From: Magnetospirillum sulfuroxidans
Lineage (GTDB): Bacteria > Pseudomonadota > Alphaproteobacteria > Rhodospirillales > Magnetospirillaceae
Assembly (NCBI RefSeq): GCF_018224925.1
Contig: NZ_JAGTUF010000008.1
Span: forward strand, 62,001-126,000
Direction: 5' to 3'
DNA: 64,000 bases
Below, in pieces: positions 45,979-54,494 of the stretch. The translations under genes were made by a program, and so were the position numbers. Position 1 is the first letter of the stretch; each line of letters opens with the position of its first letter. The notes below the pieces were generated by a model. That model was not told the origin of the DNA. It ran no database searches and saw only the letters and a list, made by a program, of their open reading frames with translations.

Positions 45979-45994
45979 GACGGCCTCTCATTAT

Positions 45995-46013
45995 GCAAAT
46001 GAAAATCATTCGC
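45995..46013. promoter_or_regulatory. Fur-type box
   Basis: GCAAATGAAAATCATTCGC is a 19-bp near-perfect inverted repeat (AATGA...TCATT) close to the Fur consensus. It lies between the divergent 45978 gene and the hemerythrin gene, nearer to the former. Confidence 0.7.
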
Positions 46014-46160
46014 AAAATAAAGCGCGGGCGGCGCCCCTGTCAACCCGGAATATGGGTAAAAAACAGCACAAATGCTGTGTATTAAACCGTTGCTGTTGCA
46101 CCGCCCACTGCCGTACCGTCAGTTCAATCATAAATAATACGGTTTCGCGGGGAGCGTCCG

Positions 46161-46586
46161 ATGCCCATCGCCGGACATACGTCATTGAGCACGGGAGTAC
46201 GCGAGATCGATCGCGGCACCGAGGGCTTGTGCTATGTCATGGGGCGGTTGTTCGAGCCGCTGGTGGAATGTCGCCGCCAGCATGGCCGTTGCGACCGCAC
46301 CGAATGCACGCGTCTTACCGCCTTGCTGAAATACATGGGGCGGAATTTCGCCCTGCAGGAACAGCTCATGGTCGAAGCCGGCTATCCGCATGAAGATCAT
46401 CATCGGCGGGATCATTGGCGCATCATCGAGCAATTGCGCCATATGCGCGCCGCCAATGTCTGTGCCGATATCGATCGCGTGGTGGTGTCCGAAGTGGTGG
46501 CGCGCTGGATGTTGGAACATTCCCATGAATGCGACCGCCGTCTGGGCAATTGGGCCTTGACGCGACGGGTGCGCGATCCCAGCTGA
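46161..46586 (+). CDS. hemerythrin-like protein
   Basis: A 141-residue four-helix protein. His, Glu and Asp ligands of a di-iron site can be placed: the N-terminal H6 (MPIAGH), FALQEQLMVEAGYPHEDHHR, and the C-terminal HSHECD. Bacterial hemerythrins bind or sense O2 or NO. Its position 620 bases before norC suggests a role at low oxygen. Extra Cys residues (CRRQHGRCDRTEC) are unusual and may bind metal. Confidence 0.75.
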   Translation: MPIAGHTSLSTGVREIDRGTEGLCYVMGRLFEPLVECRRQHGRCDRTECTRLTALLKYMGRNFALQEQLMVEAGYPHEDHHRRDHWRIIEQLRHMRAANVCADIDRVVVSEVVARWMLEHSHECDRRLGNWALTRRVRDPS

Positions 46587-46606
46587 CAGCGCATCCTTGA
46601 TTTTTC

Positions 46607-47005
46607 CTAACTCAAGGCGATGACGCAGATCAGCCCGCCGACCAGCCAAAGCGGCAGGGGCGCCGCCAGCACGGGAAAATACCAGCCGCATTCGCGAAAG
46701 GTCAGGCGATCGACCAGCGAGGCGGGGGTGATGGTGATGCCGCCAGCCGGATTGACCCAACGGTAATGGGTGGTGCGCAGGCGGCGCAGCAGATCAATCC
46801 CGCCGATCACTCCGGGGCCGATATTGGCGGCATCGCATGCCGGTTGCCAGCCGATGGTCTCGGCCATGGCTCCCAGGCCCAGGACCACCGCCAGATAAAG
46901 CAGAGCCAAGGGCAGCCAGCGAGGAATGCCGAACCCTATTGGTCCAAGCATCAGCGGGATCACGCTGTCGTCGTCGCCGATTCTGATTTTCGCAGGCTTG
47001 GTCAT
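46607..47005 (-). CDS. unknown small membrane protein
   Basis: A 132-residue protein from the ATG at 47005. Two hydrophobic segments: WLPLALLYLAVVLGLGAMAE and, at the C-terminus, VLAAPLPLWLVGGLICVIAL. A soluble loop with an ITITPASLVDRLTF beta stretch lies between and resembles a small PH-like domain. It lies between hemerythrin and norC, convergent with the former. Function unknown. Confidence 0.6.
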   Translation of the reverse strand: MTKPAKIRIGDDDSVIPLMLGPIGFGIPRWLPLALLYLAVVLGLGAMAETIGWQPACDAANIGPGVIGGIDLLRRLRTTHYRWVNPAGGITITPASLVDRLTFRECGWYFPVLAAPLPLWLVGGLICVIALS

Positions 47006-47057
47006 GCCGACATTCTTCCCGGATCGCCGGCGTTTGTCCCGTTCTTTCACCACCAGC

Positions 47058-47071
47058 TTGACCAATGTTAA
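47058..47071. promoter_or_regulatory. FNR/NNR-type box upstream of norC
   Basis: TTGACCAATGTTAA, a 14-bp dyad with one mismatch per half to TTGAN(6)TCAA. It lies 138 bases before the norC start, rather far, but it is the only such site seen. Crp/FNR-family regulators (NNR, DNR) control nor genes in denitrifiers. Confidence 0.45.
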
Positions 47072-47208
47072 AGCTGCCGCCTTGTCGGTCTCATAGGTTG
47101 GTCCCGACGTGGGGTGTGCGCCCCGCGTGTGAGTTCAGGGTGCGACCATCGGCGGGGGGAGTTCCGCGATGGGTTGTGTGAAAACCCTCGAGACCCTTAG
47201 GAGCGACC

Positions 47209-47658
47209 ATGTCCGAGACACTGACGAAAGCCGCTGCCCGCAATATTTTCTATGGCGGGACGGCCTTTTTCTTCGCGGTGTTCGTTGCCTTGACCGTGCA
47301 TAGCGTCACCAAGGCCAACGCCATCGCCGCAGCCAATCCGATCACCCCAGGGGTGGCGGCTGGCAAGCATGTGTGGGAAAAACATTCCTGCGTCAATTGC
47401 CACACCATTATGGGTGAAGGCGCTTATTTCGCCCCGGAACTGGGCAATGTCTGGATTCGCTTTGGCGGTCGGGAAGATCCCGATGGCGCCCGCGAAACGC
47501 TTAAGGCATGGATGAAAAGCCAACCGTCCGGCGTCGAAGGCCGCCGGCAGATGCCGCAATTCAACCTGAGCGAAAGCGAGTTGGACAGCCTGGCCGACTT
47601 CTTCAAGTGGACCAGCGAAGTCGACACCCAGAACTGGCCGCCCAAGGTCAGCGGCTAA
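47209..47658 (+). CDS. norC: nitric oxide reductase cytochrome c subunit
   Basis: A 149-residue membrane-anchored cytochrome c. A TM helix (FYGGTAFFFAVFVALTVHS) is followed by the haem motif CVNCH (about residue 61) and a distal Met region (RRQMPQFNLSESE). Delivers electrons to NorB in the cytochrome-c-type NO reductase. The start follows AGGAGCG. norB begins 15 bases later. Confidence 0.95.
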   Translation: MSETLTKAAARNIFYGGTAFFFAVFVALTVHSVTKANAIAAANPITPGVAAGKHVWEKHSCVNCHTIMGEGAYFAPELGNVWIRFGGREDPDGARETLKAWMKSQPSGVEGRRQMPQFNLSESELDSLADFFKWTSEVDTQNWPPKVSG

Positions 47659-47673
47659 CCGGGAGGTGACATC

Positions 47674-49011
47674 ATGAAATATCAATCGCAAAAGGTGGCG
47701 CTGTATTATTTCGCCGGCGCCTTGGCCTTGTTCGTCGCCCAGGTGCTGTTCGGCACCTTACTCGGCACTGTGGTGGTCGCGCCCAATTTCCTGGCCGATC
47801 TGGTTCCCTTCAACATCTTGCGCATGATCCACACCAACGCCTTGATCGTTTGGCTGTTGATGGGATTTTTCGGTTGCGCCTATTACCTTATTCCAGAAGA
47901 GGCGGAAACCGAGCTGCACAGCCCTAAGCTGGCGGTGATCCAATTCTGGCTGTTCCTGTTCGGGGCCGCCGCCGCCGTGGTCGGTTATCTGTTCAAGATT
48001 CACGAAGGCCGTGAATTTTTGGAACAGCCCCTGTGGATCAAGCTGGCCATTGTCGTCGTCGCCTTGATGTTCTTGTACAACGTCACCATGACGGTGTTGA
48101 AGGGCCGCAAGACCGCCATCACCAACATCTTGTTGTTGGGGTTGTGGGGCATCGCCATCTTCTTCCTGTTCTCGCTCTATAACCCGAATAATCTGGTTCT
48201 CGACAAGATGTTCTGGTGGTGGGTCGTGCATCTGTGGGTGGAAGGCGTGTGGGAATTGGTCATGGCCTCGGTGCTGGCCTTCCTGATGATCAAGCTGACC
48301 GGCGTCGATCGTGAAATCGTCGAAAAGTGGCTGTACGTCATCGTCGCCATGGCCTTGTTCTCGGGGATCTTGGGCACGGGGCACCATTATTACTGGATCG
48401 GCACCCCGGCCTATTGGCAGTGGATCGGTTCCGTCTTCTCGACCCTGGAAGTCCTGCCGTTCTTCGCCATGGTGGTGTTCACCTTCTACATGGTGTGGAA
48501 AGGGGGGCGCAGCCATCCCAACAAGGCGGCGCTGCTGTGGGCCTTGGGCTGTTCGGCTTTCGCCTTCTTCGGCGCCGGTGTGTGGGGTTTCTTGCACACG
48601 CTTGCTCCCATCAACTATTACACCCACGGCACCCAGGTTACCGCCGCCCATGGTCATCTGGCCTTCTACGGCGCCTATGTCATGCTGAACATCGCCATGT
48701 TCACCTATGCCATGCCGTTGATCCTGAAGCGTGAGCCCTATAACCAATTGCTCAATATGTGGGGCTTTTGGATCACTTCGGGCGCGGTGTCGTTCATGAC
48801 CTTTGCCCTGACCTTCGCCGGTGTGGTGCAAACCCATCTGCAACGCGTCATGGGCATGAGCTTCATGGATGTTCAGGACCAGTTGCAGTTGTTCTACCAG
48901 TTCCGTCTTGGCGCCGGTCTGTTCACTCTGCTGGGTGTGCTGCTGATCGTCTGGTCGCTGGTGGTTCCGGGCAAGGCCAAGCAGGCCGCCGGCTATCAAG
49001 CCGCCGAGTAA
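47674..49011 (+). CDS. norB: nitric oxide reductase large subunit
   Basis: A 445-residue haem-copper oxidase superfamily protein with about 12 helices. Reduces 2 NO to N2O at a haem b3/FeB centre. Conserved His and Glu are visible: RMIHTNALIVWL, HLWVEGVWELVMAS, GTGHHYYWIG and AAHGHLAFYGAY. Length is standard for cNOR. A terminator follows it, before norQ. Confidence 0.95.
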   Translation: MKYQSQKVALYYFAGALALFVAQVLFGTLLGTVVVAPNFLADLVPFNILRMIHTNALIVWLLMGFFGCAYYLIPEEAETELHSPKLAVIQFWLFLFGAAAAVVGYLFKIHEGREFLEQPLWIKLAIVVVALMFLYNVTMTVLKGRKTAITNILLLGLWGIAIFFLFSLYNPNNLVLDKMFWWWVVHLWVEGVWELVMASVLAFLMIKLTGVDREIVEKWLYVIVAMALFSGILGTGHHYYWIGTPAYWQWIGSVFSTLEVLPFFAMVVFTFYMVWKGGRSHPNKAALLWALGCSAFAFFGAGVWGFLHTLAPINYYTHGTQVTAAHGHLAFYGAYVMLNIAMFTYAMPLILKREPYNQLLNMWGFWITSGAVSFMTFALTFAGVVQTHLQRVMGMSFMDVQDQLQLFYQFRLGAGLFTLLGVLLIVWSLVVPGKAKQAAGYQAAE

Positions 49012-49030
49012 GCTTTTAGCCTCGTCAAAG

Positions 49031-49068
49031 GGGGTGGCCGCCGCATCGTCGGCCACCCCTGTTTTTTT
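49031..49068 (+). terminator. terminator between norB and norQ
   Basis: GGGGTGGCCG-loop-CGGCCACCCC followed by a run of seven T, a textbook rho-independent terminator 20 bases after norB. It should make norCB transcripts more abundant than norQD. Confidence 0.85.
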
Positions 49069-49080
49069 GGAGTTGCGGTG

Positions 49081-49857
49081 ATGGATATCCCGTTTTATCT
49101 GCCGGTGGGCAATGAATGCACCGTGTTCGAGCTGGCTTTCCGCCACAAGTTGCCCTTGTTGTTGAAGGGGCCGACCGGCTGCGGCAAGACCCGTTTCGTT
49201 GCTCATATGGCGGCGAAACTGCAAAAGAGCCTGCATACGGTATCGTGCCATGACGACCTGACCGCCGCCGATTTGACCGGGCGTTATCTGCTGAAGGGCG
49301 GCGACACGGTGTGGACCGATGGACCGCTGACCAATGCCGTGCGTCATGGCGGCATCTGCTATCTGGACGAAGTGGTGGAAGCGCGCAAGGACGTCACCGT
49401 GGTGCTGCATCCGCTGACCGATGACCGCCGATTGTTGCCGCTTGACCGCACCGGTGAATTGCTGGAAGCCCCCGATGATTTCATGCTGGTGGTGTCCTAT
49501 AACCCCGGCTACCAGAATGTGTTGAAGCAGTTAAAGCCATCGACCCGGCAACGTTTTGTCGCCATCGAGTTCGACTTTCCGCCGGCGGAGGTGGAATGCG
49601 CGGTGGTGGTCGAGGAAACCGGCCTGGATGCCGACCGGGTGGGCCAATTGGTGCGTCTGGCCGGGCGCTTGCGGGCGATGAAGGGCCACGATCTGGAAGA
49701 AGGGGTTTCCACCCGTCTGCTGGTCTATTGCGCCACCTTGATCAAGGCCGGCCTCGGCCTGCGCGAAGCGGTGCAAGCGGCGATGATCGAGCCGTTGACC
49801 GATGATCTGGATGTGAAAAAGGGGCTGGACGAAGTGGTTCTGGCGGTCTTCGGATAA
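49081..49857 (+). CDS. norQ: NorQ AAA+ ATPase for NO reductase activation
   Basis: A 258-residue MoxR-type AAA+ protein. Walker A is GPTGCGKTR (about 29-37) and Walker B is ICYLDEVVEA; VVSYNPGYQ and STRLLVYCA follow. With NorD it inserts the non-haem iron (FeB) in NorB. ATG at 49081 has GGAG 9 bases upstream; GTG at 49078 is an alternative. Confidence 0.93.
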   Translation: MDIPFYLPVGNECTVFELAFRHKLPLLLKGPTGCGKTRFVAHMAAKLQKSLHTVSCHDDLTAADLTGRYLLKGGDTVWTDGPLTNAVRHGGICYLDEVVEARKDVTVVLHPLTDDRRLLPLDRTGELLEAPDDFMLVVSYNPGYQNVLKQLKPSTRQRFVAIEFDFPPAEVECAVVVEETGLDADRVGQLVRLAGRLRAMKGHDLEEGVSTRLLVYCATLIKAGLGLREAVQAAMIEPLTDDLDVKKGLDEVVLAVFG

Positions 49858-49863
49858 CCGGCC

Positions 49864-51759
49864 ATGTCCGTTCTGCAAGGCCTGGAACTGGAAGAAAAAG
49901 TCGGCCGCCTGTGGCATCGGCTGGTGGGGGAAAAGCATTCCTGGCCCCGCTATCCCGAAGCTGGCGTCCCGCTTGATCACGTGCGCGGTCAATTGGCGGT
50001 GTTCTTTCGCGGTCTGGGCGGCGATGGCGGCATCAGCATCACCTCGTCCAGTCTGAAGACTTCGACCCACCGGCTAAGCTGGAAACAGCGTGTCGGCATG
50101 GATGACGAGCGTCTGGCGGTGTCCAGCCGCGACGAGGTGTCGCTGTCGCTGCCCGATTGCATCGAATTTTTCGCGGACCCGGAACTGAACCGCGCCTTGT
50201 ATTTCTGGCTGGCGGCGTTCTTCGCCGTGCTGCCGCCGGCTGCGGCGACTGAGACCGACCCGTTGGCCGCCGACCTGGCTTTTCTGAGCCGTGCGGCCGA
50301 GGCCTCGGCTGTGGTTCTGGCGCAATTCCCCGGTTTGCGGCCCCGCCATGCCGCCTTGTGCGCCGCCTTGCTGGCGGCGCGGCCGCTGCGCCGGTTGAAT
50401 GGGGTCGAGGCCGAGGTCGAGGCTTTGGTCGTCGCCATGCTGCGCGGCCAGCCTTTGCCGGTCTGGCCGGCCCTTGCCGCCGCCGCCGGCTATAAGCCGT
50501 TCCTGCCGGTGCCGCTATGGGGCGAGGCGCTGCATCGTCCGCCGGAAGCCCGGCCCGAGGATGCCGAGGATTCCCAGCCCGGCGGCAAAAAAGAGGAACA
50601 AGATGATCAGAACAAGCGGCGTCGGGCCGAACGCAAACGGCAAGATAACGCCGACCGCAAGGACCCGCTGATCCTTAATCGCTTCGAGAAGATTCTGGCC
50701 TTTGCCGACATGGTCAACGTCAATCGCGGCGCCGATGACCCGGACGAGGAAGAGGCCAAGAAAGCCGCCGACGAGATGGATAAGATCACCATCTCCAGCC
50801 ACGGCAAGAAGGCGGCGACCAAGCTGAAATTCGACCTTGACCTGCCACCCGAGGCCACCGACGTCACTCGCCTGACCGGCACCCATCTATACCCGGAATG
50901 GGATCATCGCGCCGCTTGCTACCACAAGGATCATTGCCAGGTGCATGTGGGAGTGGCGGCCGATGACAGCGATGATGTCTGGCGGCCCGATGCCCAGGCC
51001 AAGCGCCGGATCCGTCAGGTCAAACGCCAGTTCGAGGCGCTGCGGACCAAGGCCCAGGTTTTACGGGCCCAGGTCGATGGCGGCGAGTTGGACATGGAGG
51101 CGCTGGTCCGCGCCCGCTCGGATTTGATCGCCTCGGGTCAAGGCTCGGATCGGGTTTACATGCAGCGCCGGCCGATGGAGCGGGACCTCGCCGTCGCCGT
51201 GCTGGTCGATGCCAGCTTGTCCACCGATGCCTGGATCGAGAACCGCCGGGTGCTGGACGTGGAAAAGGAAGCTTTGGCGGTGTTCAGTCACGGTCTGGCC
51301 GCCTGTGACGACAGCTTCGCCATCCATACCTTTACCTCGCGCAAACGCGGCTGGGTCAAAATCGACACGATCAAGGATTTTGACGAGGAATTCGGGGATC
51401 GGGTCATGCGCCGCATCGGCGCCATCAAGCCGGGCTATTACACCCGCATCGGGACAGCGATCCGCCATGTCACCGCCGAATTGGATAAACGGCCCAACCG
51501 GCATCGCTTGCTGTTGGTCATCACCGACGGCAAACCCAACGACATCGATCATTACGAAGGTCGTTACGGCATCGAGGACACCGCAAAAGCCATCCACGAG
51601 GCCAGGGCCAAGGGCATGGCGGTATTCGGCGTCACCATTGACAAGAAGGCCCAGGCCTATTTCCCCCGCCTGTTCGGACGCGGCTCCTACGCCATTGTCC
51701 ACCATCTGGCCCAATTGACGGCGGCTTTGCCGCGGATTTACCGGCATCTGGTCGGGTAG
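49864..51759 (+). CDS. norD: NorD, VWA-domain partner of NorQ
   Basis: A 631-residue protein. A long N-terminal region and a charged linker (EEQDDQNKRRRAERKRQDN) precede a C-terminal von Willebrand factor A domain with the MIDAS start VAVLVDASLSTD and later LLLVITDGKPNDI. It acts with NorQ as a chaperone for NO reductase. Starts 6 bases after norQ. Confidence 0.93.
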   Translation: MSVLQGLELEEKVGRLWHRLVGEKHSWPRYPEAGVPLDHVRGQLAVFFRGLGGDGGISITSSSLKTSTHRLSWKQRVGMDDERLAVSSRDEVSLSLPDCIEFFADPELNRALYFWLAAFFAVLPPAAATETDPLAADLAFLSRAAEASAVVLAQFPGLRPRHAALCAALLAARPLRRLNGVEAEVEALVVAMLRGQPLPVWPALAAAAGYKPFLPVPLWGEALHRPPEARPEDAEDSQPGGKKEEQDDQNKRRRAERKRQDNADRKDPLILNRFEKILAFADMVNVNRGADDPDEEEAKKAADEMDKITISSHGKKAATKLKFDLDLPPEATDVTRLTGTHLYPEWDHRAACYHKDHCQVHVGVAADDSDDVWRPDAQAKRRIRQVKRQFEALRTKAQVLRAQVDGGELDMEALVRARSDLIASGQGSDRVYMQRRPMERDLAVAVLVDASLSTDAWIENRRVLDVEKEALAVFSHGLAACDDSFAIHTFTSRKRGWVKIDTIKDFDEEFGDRVMRRIGAIKPGYYTRIGTAIRHVTAELDKRPNRHRLLLVITDGKPNDIDHYEGRYGIEDTAKAIHEARAKGMAVFGVTIDKKAQAYFPRLFGRGSYAIVHHLAQLTAALPRIYRHLVG

Positions 51760-51781
51760 GACACGATTTCGTGATTTTGCC

Positions 51782-51817
51782 GGCTGCCTCAGACAGACGT
51801 TTCTGTCTGAGGCAGCC
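51782..51817. terminator. perfect 16-bp hairpin after norD
   Basis: GGCTGCCTCAGACAGA, loop CGTT, TCTGTCTGAGGCAGCC. It starts 22 bases after norD. No T run follows on the plus strand (CACCAAGAAAAA), so it may act as an RNA-stabilising 3' stem or a roadblock. Confidence 0.6.
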
Positions 51818-51829
51818 CACCAAGAAAAA

Positions 51830-51854
51830 GGCCGCATCCCCAAGGAATGCGGCC
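51830..51854 (-). terminator. terminator of the sulfurtransferase gene
   Basis: Read on the minus strand: GGCCGCAT-loop-ATGCGGCC followed by TTTTTCTT. Lies 20 bases past the sseA stop. Confidence 0.75.
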
Positions 51855-51873
51855 CGAATGCAGCATTATGGGG

Positions 51874-52731
51874 TCAGCCGGCCTCGACTGGGGCACCGTC
51901 CTTGTTGCCCCATTCCGACCACGAGCCGTCATAGACGGCGACGTCCTTATGGCCCATCAGGTACAGGCCCAAGGCGACGACGCAGGCGGTGACGCCTGAG
52001 CCGCAGGTGGTGGTGATCGGCTTGGACATGTCGATGCCGGCCTCGGCGAAGATGGCCTGCAACTCGCTCGCCGGCTTCATGGTCCGCTCGCGTTCGTCGA
52101 TCAGACTTTGCACCGGCACGTTCAGCGCGCCGGGCATGTGGCCGACCTGTTTGACCGGCCACGGCTCGCCATCAACGCCTTGAAAGCGTCCGGTGGCGCG
52201 GGCATCGACGATCTGTTCGCGCTTGCTGTCGACATTGGCCAGCATGTGGTCGTAATCGCGCACCAGCGTCTGGTTGACGTGAGGGATGAAGTGGCGGTCA
52301 CGCGGGATCGGCGGCAAATCCTCGGTGGCGCGTTGCTCACGCAGCCATTTGGGCAGGCCGCCATCCAGCACGCAAACGTCGCGGTGGCCGAAGACGCGGA
52401 ACATCCACCACACGCGGGCGGCGGCGCTGCCGAACCCGGTGCTGTCATAGATGACGACCTTGTTGCCGTTGCCCAGGCCCATCTTGCGGACCTTGCTGGC
52501 GAATTTTTCCGGCGCCGGCAGCATGTGCGGCAGTGAGGCGCCGCTGTCGGCCACGTCGTCGATGTCGAAGAATACGGCGCCGGGGATGTGTTCGGCGTCG
52601 TATTCCTCGCGGCCGTTGCGGTTGGCGCTGGGCGGATACCAGCTGGCATCGACGATGCGGACATCCGGAGCCTTTAAATGGTCAGCAAGCCATTGGGTGG
52701 AAACAAGGGCATCCGGATTGACATAATTCAT
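51874..52731 (-). CDS. sseA: 3-mercaptopyruvate/thiosulfate sulfurtransferase
   Basis: A 285-residue tandem rhodanese. The inactive N-terminal domain (VRIVDASWYPP...HIPGAVFFDIDD) is followed by the active C-terminal domain with catalytic loop TTTCGSGVTACV; CGSGVTA is typical of 3-mercaptopyruvate sulfurtransferases. ATG at 52731 (MNYVNPDALVS). Directly downstream of cysK on the same strand; links cysteine breakdown with sulfur transfer. Confidence 0.9.
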   Translation of the reverse strand: MNYVNPDALVSTQWLADHLKAPDVRIVDASWYPPSANRNGREEYDAEHIPGAVFFDIDDVADSGASLPHMLPAPEKFASKVRKMGLGNGNKVVIYDSTGFGSAAARVWWMFRVFGHRDVCVLDGGLPKWLREQRATEDLPPIPRDRHFIPHVNQTLVRDYDHMLANVDSKREQIVDARATGRFQGVDGEPWPVKQVGHMPGALNVPVQSLIDERERTMKPASELQAIFAEAGIDMSKPITTTCGSGVTACVVALGLYLMGHKDVAVYDGSWSEWGNKDGAPVEAG

Positions 52732-52751
52732 GGCGGCGTTTTTCCCATCGG

Positions 52752-53756
52752 TTATGCCAGCCATTCCGGAACGGGCAGGTTCTTTTCCCGCAGGAAGGCC
52801 GGGTTGAATAATTTGCTTTGATAGCGCGTACCATAATCGCACAACACTGTCACCACCGTATGGCCCGGACCCAGATCGCGGGCGACCTTGATGGCGGCCA
52901 TGATGTTGATGCCGCTGGATCCGCCAACCACCAATCCCTCTTCGCGGATCAGGTCGAAGATCACCGGCAAGGCTTCCTCGTCGCTGACTTGGACTTGGCC
53001 GTCAATGGGGGCGCCGACCAGATTTTGGGTGATGCGGCCCTGGCCGATACCTTCGGTGATCGAGCTGCCCTCGGCCTTCAATTCGCCATGGGCATAGAAA
53101 TTGTACAGGGCCGAGCCCATGGGATCGGCCAGGACGATGCGGATATCCTTGTTCCGCTCTTTCAGCGCCAAGCCGATCCCCGCCAGGGTGCCGCCAGTGC
53201 CCACGGCACAGGTGAAGGCATCGACGCGGCCGTCGGTTTGCTCCCAGATTTCCGGGCCGGTGCTGCGGTAATGACCCTGGCGGTTGGCGACATTGTCGAA
53301 TTGGTTGGCCCACAGCACGCCGGCCGATTCGGTCGCCGCCAGTTCTTGGGCCAGGGTTTCCGAATAGCGCACGTAATTGCCGGGATTGGCGTAAGGCACG
53401 GCCGGCACCAATCGCAGATCGGCGCCGACCAGCCGCAGCATGTCCTTTTTCTCTTGGCTTTGCGTTTCCGGCATGACGATGACGGTGCGATAGCCGCGGG
53501 CATTGGCGACCAAGGCCAGGCCGATGCCGGTATTGCCGGCGGTGCCCTCGACGATGATCCCGCCGGGGGACAGCAAGCCTTTTTCCTCGGCGTCGGTGAT
53601 GATGGCGAGGGCGGCGCGATCCTTGACCGAACCACCGGGATTAAGGAATTCGGCCTTGGCCAGGATGGTGCAGCCGGTGATTTCCGAAGCGCGCTTGAGC
53701 TTGATCAGCGGGGTGTTGCCAATGGTGTCGGTAAAGCCTGCGCGTATCTGGGCCAT
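52752..53756 (-). CDS. cysK: cysteine synthase (O-acetylserine sulfhydrylase)
   Basis: A 334-residue PLP enzyme. The PLP lysine is in NPGGSVKDRAA, EGTAGNTGIGLALV is the substrate loop, and GTGGTLAGIG binds phosphate. Joins sulfide to O-acetylserine. The C-terminal SGINIMAAIKVARDLGPGHT is family-typical. An AT-rich promoter lies upstream (53757-53830). Co-directional with sseA, 20 bases apart. Confidence 0.92.
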   Translation of the reverse strand: MAQIRAGFTDTIGNTPLIKLKRASEITGCTILAKAEFLNPGGSVKDRAALAIITDAEEKGLLSPGGIIVEGTAGNTGIGLALVANARGYRTVIVMPETQSQEKKDMLRLVGADLRLVPAVPYANPGNYVRYSETLAQELAATESAGVLWANQFDNVANRQGHYRSTGPEIWEQTDGRVDAFTCAVGTGGTLAGIGLALKERNKDIRIVLADPMGSALYNFYAHGELKAEGSSITEGIGQGRITQNLVGAPIDGQVQVSDEEALPVIFDLIREEGLVVGGSSGINIMAAIKVARDLGPGHTVVTVLCDYGTRYQSKLFNPAFLREKNLPVPEWLA

Positions 53757-53850
53757 TTGCTTGCATCCTGAATTAAATAACATTTCTAAAAACGATATAT
53801 GATCTATTTGGCTTTAATCAATCCATTTTTGATGTGAAATGTGGGCAAAA

Positions 53851-53877
53851 AACACCCCGCCATGGTGGCGGGGTGTT
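53851..53877 (-). terminator. terminator of the NUDIX gene
   Basis: AACACCCCGCC-ATGGT-GGCGGGGTGTT. On the minus strand it is followed by TTTTTTGCCC. Lies just past the stop at 53882. Confidence 0.8.
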
Positions 53878-53881
53878 GAAC

Positions 53882-54493
53882 TCAGTCCAGCCAGCGGGCG
53901 CGGATGGTCTGCTTTTCCAGCATCAGCCACTGGACGGCGAGTACCGCCATGGAATTGCAGATACGTCCATCCTTGGTCATTTCATAGGCTTCATCCGTCG
54001 GCAGGGTGAAGACGCGGATATCCTCCCCCTCATGCGCCAATCCGTGCAGGCCGTCGATGGTCGAAGCATCGACACGGGCGCAGAACAAGGCGCAGCTTTC
54101 CGACGAACCGCCGGCGGTGACCAGATATTTGCCGACCTCAATCATGTCGGTGGGCTCGGCCCCGGCTTCCTCGGCGCTTTCGCGCCGCGCCACGCCTTCG
54201 GGGGTTTCGCCCTCTTCGATGATGCCGGCGACGCATTCGACCAGCCACGGATACCAGCCCGCCGCCAGGGCGCCGGGGCGGAATTGTTCGATCATGGCGA
54301 CGCGGTCGCGTTCGGGATCGTACAGCAACACCACCGAGGCATGGCCGCGCTCGAAAATCTCGCGCACGATTTCCTGGGTCCAGCCGCCGTCAAAGCGGCG
54401 ATGGCGCAGGCGATAGCGGTCGATCTGGAAATAGCCCTTGAACACCGTGTCCTTGGCGATCAGCTCGACGTCGGCATCGGTGAAGCGGGTCAT
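53882..54493 (-). CDS. nudF: NUDIX hydrolase, ADP-ribose pyrophosphatase type
   Basis: A 203-residue protein. The Nudix box runs from GIIEEGETPEGV to ARRESAEEAG (Gx5Ex7REUxEExG), with the preceding EQFRPGAL and YPWLVECVAG and the following YLVTAGGSSESCALF region of ADPRases. Hydrolyses ADP-ribose to AMP and ribose-5-phosphate. Overlaps no gene but is 1 base from the CopD-like gene upstream, so it is co-transcribed. Confidence 0.88.
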   Translation of the reverse strand: MTRFTDADVELIAKDTVFKGYFQIDRYRLRHRRFDGGWTQEIVREIFERGHASVVLLYDPERDRVAMIEQFRPGALAAGWYPWLVECVAGIIEEGETPEGVARRESAEEAGAEPTDMIEVGKYLVTAGGSSESCALFCARVDASTIDGLHGLAHEGEDIRVFTLPTDEAYEMTKDGRICNSMAVLAVQWLMLEKQTIRARWLD

Positions 54494-54494
54494 G

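Noticed and set aside
46067-46080. CAGCA-CAAA-TGCTG dyad before hemerythrin as operator
   Set aside because: Very short and without a matching known motif; the nearby Fur-type palindrome is far better supported.
47758-49410. Antisense open frame over norB and norQ
   Set aside because: Composition (Gln/His/Gly-rich) is typical of a shadow frame; norB and norQ are unmistakable.
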